A stretch of 64,000 nt of DNA from Pedobacter sp. WC2423 (GTDB taxonomy: Bacteria > Bacteroidota > Bacteroidia > Sphingobacteriales > Sphingobacteriaceae): NCBI RefSeq assembly GCF_040822065.1, contig NZ_CP162005.1, forward strand, positions 2,604,001 through 2,668,000, written 5' to 3'. Position numbers and translations under genes: made by a program. Under the pieces are notes generated by a model. That model ran no database searches, was not told where the DNA came from, and was given only the letters and a program-made list of their open reading frames with translations. Shown in pieces: positions 61,506 through 64,000 of this stretch (within the stretch, counting starts at the first letter, position 1; each line of letters opens with the position of its first letter).

Positions 61506-62294
61506 TTAGGCTGCAAGAGTCCGGTATTGTACCGGACTTTTTGCATTTAGTTTCATTTTGATCCTGTCATTGTTGTAGTATTCAATATAACTTTTGATAT
61601 CTGTTTTGAGTTCTTCGACTGATGTATATTTTTTCACGTAGAATAGTTCTGATTTTAGTATTCCGAAGAAGTTCTCCATTACCGCATTGTCCAGGCAGTT
61701 GCCTTTTCTGGACATGCTCTGTAGCACCCCCTTCTTTTCTAGCGCACGCTGATAGGATTTCATCTGATAGTGCCATCCCTGGTCGGAATGCAGTATTAGG
61801 CCGTTGAGGTCGGCATGTTTTTCAAATGCCATTTCTACCATTCTGCCGACCAGCCCGTAATTGGGCCGGACGTCTAGATGATAAGAAATGATCTCTGAAT
61901 TGTAGAGATCGAGTATCGGGGAGAGATAGAGTTTCTGGCCTGCCACTGCAAATTCCGTAACATCAGTGACCCACTTTTGGTTCGGCAGCTCGGTTTTGAA
62001 ACCTCGCCTCACCAGATCGGGCGCAATCCTTCCATGGTCTCCCTTATAGGATCGGTATCTTTTAGGCCTCAGTGTACATTTTAGCCCAAGTTCGCCCATA
62101 ATCCTTGACACCGTTTTGTGGTTGATCGTACAGCCCTGTTGCTTGAGCGCTGCCGTTATCCGCCGATATCCATAACGCCCCCTGTGTCTGTGAAAGATAT
62201 CGGAGATCAGCTTCCTGGCAGGTGCATACCTATCTTCTTTAGCATGTTTAAGGTGATAGTAGAACGTGCTCCGCGCCAGTTCAGAAGCAGACAA
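61506..62294 (-). CDS. IS3 transposase orfB (DDE integrase domain)
   Basis: A 262-aa rve/DDE catalytic domain. Catalytic residues: Asp111 in KWVTDVTEF, Asp171 in LHSDQGWHY, and Glu207 in NAVMENFFGILKSE, with 35 residues between the last two (D35E). N-terminal HTH_21-like FYYHLKHAKEDRYAPARKLISDIFHRHRGRYGYRRI. The apparent start is a TTG; the frame stays open upstream through orfA's A-AAA-AAG heptamer, so the real product is the OrfAB fusion made by -1 frameshifting at 62390-62396. Confidence 0.93.
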   Translation of the reverse strand: MSASELARSTFYYHLKHAKEDRYAPARKLISDIFHRHRGRYGYRRITAALKQQGCTINHKTVSRIMGELGLKCTLRPKRYRSYKGDHGRIAPDLVRRGFKTELPNQKWVTDVTEFAVAGQKLYLSPILDLYNSEIISYHLDVRPNYGLVGRMVEMAFEKHADLNGLILHSDQGWHYQMKSYQRALEKKGVLQSMSRKGNCLDNAVMENFFGILKSELFYVKKYTSVEELKTDIKSYIEYYNNDRIKMKLNAKSPVQYRTLAA

Positions 62295-62320
62295 TAATAG
62301 ATGCAGGTCATAGGTATGCC

Positions 62321-62866
62321 TTAATTCTTCGACCGCTTTGGCTTTGGTTCGCGCGCTTTGGACTTTTCCTGTTGAATTAAGGCACTTAGCTTTTTTAGAT
62401 ATGCATTTTCTGCACGTAGGAACTCCAGCTCCTCCTGCAAAGCTGCCTGTGGATCTAATGGATCCTTCTTCTTTTTTATCCTGTTGTTATCTGGTGCCGA
62501 CATATTCTTTGAACGGCCAACTTTGGTAGTTTCAAGACCTTCCTCGCCAAATTCACCATAGAGCTTCATCCAGTGGACGATGGTGCTGTCGCTGGGGATC
62601 CCGAAACATGTGGCCGCCTCGCTCAAAGATAAACGCTTTTTTATCACCGAAAGAACGCATGCAACCTTGAGTGCCTTGTCGTATATATTATTGCCCTGCT
62701 GATGGCTCAAGCTACCACGGTCCTCGTAATTCTTGACCAGACGGCGTAGGTATCGGTCGTTGATGCCATGCTTTCTGGAAAGTTCCCTTGATCCGATTGA
62801 CCCGGAAACAACCTCCTTCACCAAAGCTTCCTTGAAGCTTAAACTAAACTTTGTTTTTCTATTCAT
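62321..62866 (-). CDS. IS3 transposase orfA (helix-turn-helix DNA-binding subunit)
   Basis: A 181-aa protein with two HTH segments (SFKEALVKEVVSGSIGSRELSRKHGINDRYLRRLVKN and RLSLSEAATCFGIPSDSTIVHWMKLYGEFG), as in IS150-group OrfA, and a C-terminal leucine-zipper-like stretch (LQEELEFLRAENAYLKKLSALI). The slippery heptamer A-AAA-AAG is read in frame in YLKK. The ATG at 62866 follows directly after a T5 run and a hairpin, with no ribosome binding site. Confidence 0.92.
   Translation of the reverse strand: MNRKTKFSLSFKEALVKEVVSGSIGSRELSRKHGINDRYLRRLVKNYEDRGSLSHQQGNNIYDKALKVACVLSVIKKRLSLSEAATCFGIPSDSTIVHWMKLYGEFGEEGLETTKVGRSKNMSAPDNNRIKKKKDPLDPQAALQEELEFLRAENAYLKKLSALIQQEKSKAREPKPKRSKN
62390..62396 (-). 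promoter_or_regulatory. -1 frameshift slippery site A-AAA-AAG
   Basis: On the minus strand AAAAAAG lies with phase A AAA AAG relative to orfA, exactly the canonical slippery pattern; after a -1 shift the frame runs without stop into orfB. Confidence 0.88.
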
Positions 62867-62904
62867 AAAAATGCCCCCAATAAGTGTCTAACTTTTTGGG
62901 GGCA
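62867..62904 (-). terminator. hairpin plus T5 at the orfA-side end of the IS
   Basis: Read on the minus strand, TGCCCCCAA (62904-62896) pairs with TTGGGGGCA (62880-62872) over a 15-nt loop, followed by TTTTT (62871-62867) and then directly the orfA ATG. It is built like an intrinsic terminator that would stop outside transcription before the transposase genes. Confidence 0.75.
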
Positions 62905-62909
62905 CTTCA

Positions 62910-62912
62910 TCA
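62910..62912. repeat. target-site duplication TCA, right
   Basis: Second copy of the 3-bp duplication flanking the IS. Confidence 0.7.
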
Positions 62913-62921
62913 CATGACTCG

Positions 62922-62936
62922 TGAGAAGGCCTTTTT
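62922..62936 (-). other. right arm of the split terminator (proximal to RND gene)
   Basis: TGAGAAGGCCTTTTT pairs with 61449-61463. Without the IS, the loop would be CATGACTCG; it lies 16 nt beyond the RND stop codon. Confidence 0.85.
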
Positions 62937-62952
62937 ATAAAATTATTTATAC

Positions 62953-64000
62953 TTAATCCGCATGCAACACATCCCCGTGTTCTTCCGGTTTATAATTTGC
63001 CTCTAACTCAGCTAATTTCTTTTTACCATAAGCCAGCTTAGTGATCAGTACAAAAAGTACCGGAACAATAAACAAAGCAAGAATAGTTGCTGAAAGCATA
63101 CCCGCAGCTACCGTCCATCCAATAGTCATACGAGATACTGCACCAGCACCCGAAGAGATAATCAAAGGAATAACCCCTAAAATAAATGCCAATGAAGTCA
63201 TGATGATCGGACGTAACCTTAACTTTACCGCTTCAATAGTCGCCGCAATTAATTCCATCCCCCAATCCACACGCTCTTTCGCAAACTCAACGATCAGAAT
63301 CGCATTCTTCGCAGATAAACCAATCAGCGTGATCAGACCAACCTGTGCATAGATATTATTATCCAGTTTTGGTAAGAATATCAAAGCAAGAATCGCCCCG
63401 AATAAACCTAGTGGGACCGCTAATAAAATAGAGAAAGGAACTGACCAGCTCTCATATAATGCAGCTAATAATAAGAATACAAACACCACGATCAAACCGA
63501 AAATAAGTGTCGTACTGTTACCCGCCTCAGTTTCCTCCAAACTTAAACCAGAAAAGTTATAAGTATAACCCTGTGGTAATGTCTGTGCAGCAACCTCTCT
63601 TAATGCCTGTAACGCATCACCAGAACTTTTTCCAGGTCTTGCAGCTCCACCAATCTCGATCGATCTGAACATATTATAGTGATTAATAATCGACGCATTT
63701 TCAGTCATATTATAAGAAACAAATGCACTTAGTGGCACAGGTGTTCCAACACTATTATTTACATAAATCTGGTTTAAGTTTTCAATGCTGCTACGGAAAT
63801 TTGTATCAGCCTGAGAAACAACACGGAAACTACGTCCGTATTTAGTAAAGTCATTGATATAACTACTACCCAGATAAGCAGAAATCGTACTATATACCGC
63901 TCCGATAGAAATGCCCATCCTTTTCACCTTGTCACGATCAACATGCAGCTGATAATTCGGAGTTCTTGCATTAAACAGCGTATAAGCCATTCCAATCTCA
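62953..64000 (-). CDS. RND (AcrB/HAE1-type) efflux pump, C-terminal part
   Basis: About 349 C-terminal residues of an inner-membrane RND transporter; the frame is open to the right edge, so the 5' end lies outside. Porter-domain segments (PNYQLHVDRDKVKRMGISIGAVYSTISAYLGSSYINDF) are followed by the second transmembrane half, including SWSVPFSILLAVPLGLFGAIL, IYAQVGLITLIGLSAKNAILIVEFAKE and LRPIIMTSLAFILGVIPL. The sequence ends in Glu/His-rich EEHGDVLHAD. Its terminator is split by the IS. Confidence 0.93.
   Translation of the reverse strand, partial: EIGMAYTLFNARTPNYQLHVDRDKVKRMGISIGAVYSTISAYLGSSYINDFTKYGRSFRVVSQADTNFRSSIENLNQIYVNNSVGTPVPLSAFVSYNMTENASIINHYNMFRSIEIGGAARPGKSSGDALQALREVAAQTLPQGYTYNFSGLSLEETEAGNSTTLIFGLIVVFVFLLLAALYESWSVPFSILLAVPLGLFGAILALIFLPKLDNNIYAQVGLITLIGLSAKNAILIVEFAKERVDWGMELIAATIEAVKLRLRPIIMTSLAFILGVIPLIISSGAGAVSRMTIGWTVAAGMLSATILALFIVPVLFVLITKLAYGKKKLAELEANYKPEEHGDVLHAD

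Larger units (their letters stand above)
61464..62909 (-). mobile_element. IS3-family insertion sequence (IS150-like), complete
   Basis: A 1446-bp element with terminal inverted repeats TGAAGTGCCCCCAAAAAGTT... / ...AACTTTTTGGGGGCACTTCA (25 bp, perfect over TGAAGTGCCCCC plus AAAAAGTTAGACA), beginning TG and ending CA, with 3-bp TCA duplications. It carries orfA and orfB on the minus strand in overlapping -1 relation. The orfA-side end has an added TGCCCCCAA that forms a hairpin with the terminus. No frameshift, stop or deletion is visible, so it may be active. Confidence 0.93.

Noticed and set aside
61469..62904. IS boundaries at TGCCCCC...GGGGGCA
   Set aside because: With these ends no direct target duplication is seen. 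Extending by TGAAG/CTTCA gives TG...CA ends, a 3-bp TCA duplication, and an empty site that folds into a perfect terminator.

Overview
The window reads as chromosomal DNA of a Bacteroidetes bacterium, most likely family Sphingobacteriaceae (Pedobacter-like). Supporting this are low GC, promoters of the TTTG-N19-TAnnTTTG type, an AT-rich gene style with almost no Shine-Dalgarno sites, and lineage-typical proteins (DUF4153, DUF4296, DUF4374, glutamine synthetase III, TonB receptors with a carboxypeptidase-like plug extension, archaeal-type ProS). The species assignment is inference; no 16S rRNA is present. Almost everything is housekeeping or envelope chromosome, with one complete insertion sequence near the right end.

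Layout. 1-6.1 kb: a partial M28 peptidase, an OsmC protein, a large DUF4153 membrane protein, two small unknown proteins and an orphan ECF sigma factor. 6.1-6.8 kb: a gene-poor gap holding the decayed start of an outer-membrane protein gene. 6.8-12.7 kb: thiolase, a secreted unknown protein and two POT peptide transporters. 12.8-20.4 kb: glycosyltransferase, YdeI-like protein, TIGR02757 protein, cystathionine gamma-synthase, ProS, a Gly/Tyr-rich lipoprotein and a FadL-like porin. 20.5-27.8 kb: UbiD-type decarboxylase, Dps, a LysM protein, uridine kinase, the ScoAB CoA-transferase and a MORN/hydrolase fusion. 27.8-35.7 kb: sugar dehydrogenase, MutS2, DUF4296 lipoprotein, then a + strand run of YggS, GNAT, aspartate kinase and a THUMP-like methyltransferase. 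35.8-39.8 kb: cold-shock protein, 1-Cys peroxiredoxin, DUF72 protein, and an ECF sigma / membrane-protease / lipoprotein group. 39.9-53.7 kb: PurB, Nfu, inositol monophosphatase, Lgt, MtaB, UbiX, tRNA-His, RNase HI, Fbp, phosphodiesterase, TrmN6-like enzyme, VOC protein, GlnN and PurM. 53.8-60.3 kb: an AraC regulator and a four-gene iron-siderophore-type uptake operon. 60.4-64 kb: an Rpn-family nuclease, an IS3-family element, and the 3' part of an RND pump gene.

Genes that work together: thiolase and ScoAB (acetoacetate metabolism); UbiX, which makes the prenyl-FMN cofactor that UbiD needs; the AraC regulator with the TonB receptor, DUF4374 lipoprotein, PepSY membrane protein and DUF4198 protein (xusABC-like siderophore use); and the ECF sigma factor with a serine protease whose N-terminus looks like an anti-sigma domain, facing a small lipoprotein across an inverted 9-bp repeat.

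The most interesting signals are: (1) that ECF/protease/lipoprotein module; (2) the IS3 element, which sits exactly at the stem/loop junction of an intrinsic terminator, carries its own terminator hairpin in front of its transposase, and has a solitary end fragment at 35.7 kb lodged in the loop of a second terminator; (3) a MORN-repeat/alpha-beta-hydrolase fusion behind a 17-bp inverted-repeat operator; and (4) several genes whose -7 element lies 6-8 nt from the start codon, implying leaderless mRNAs.
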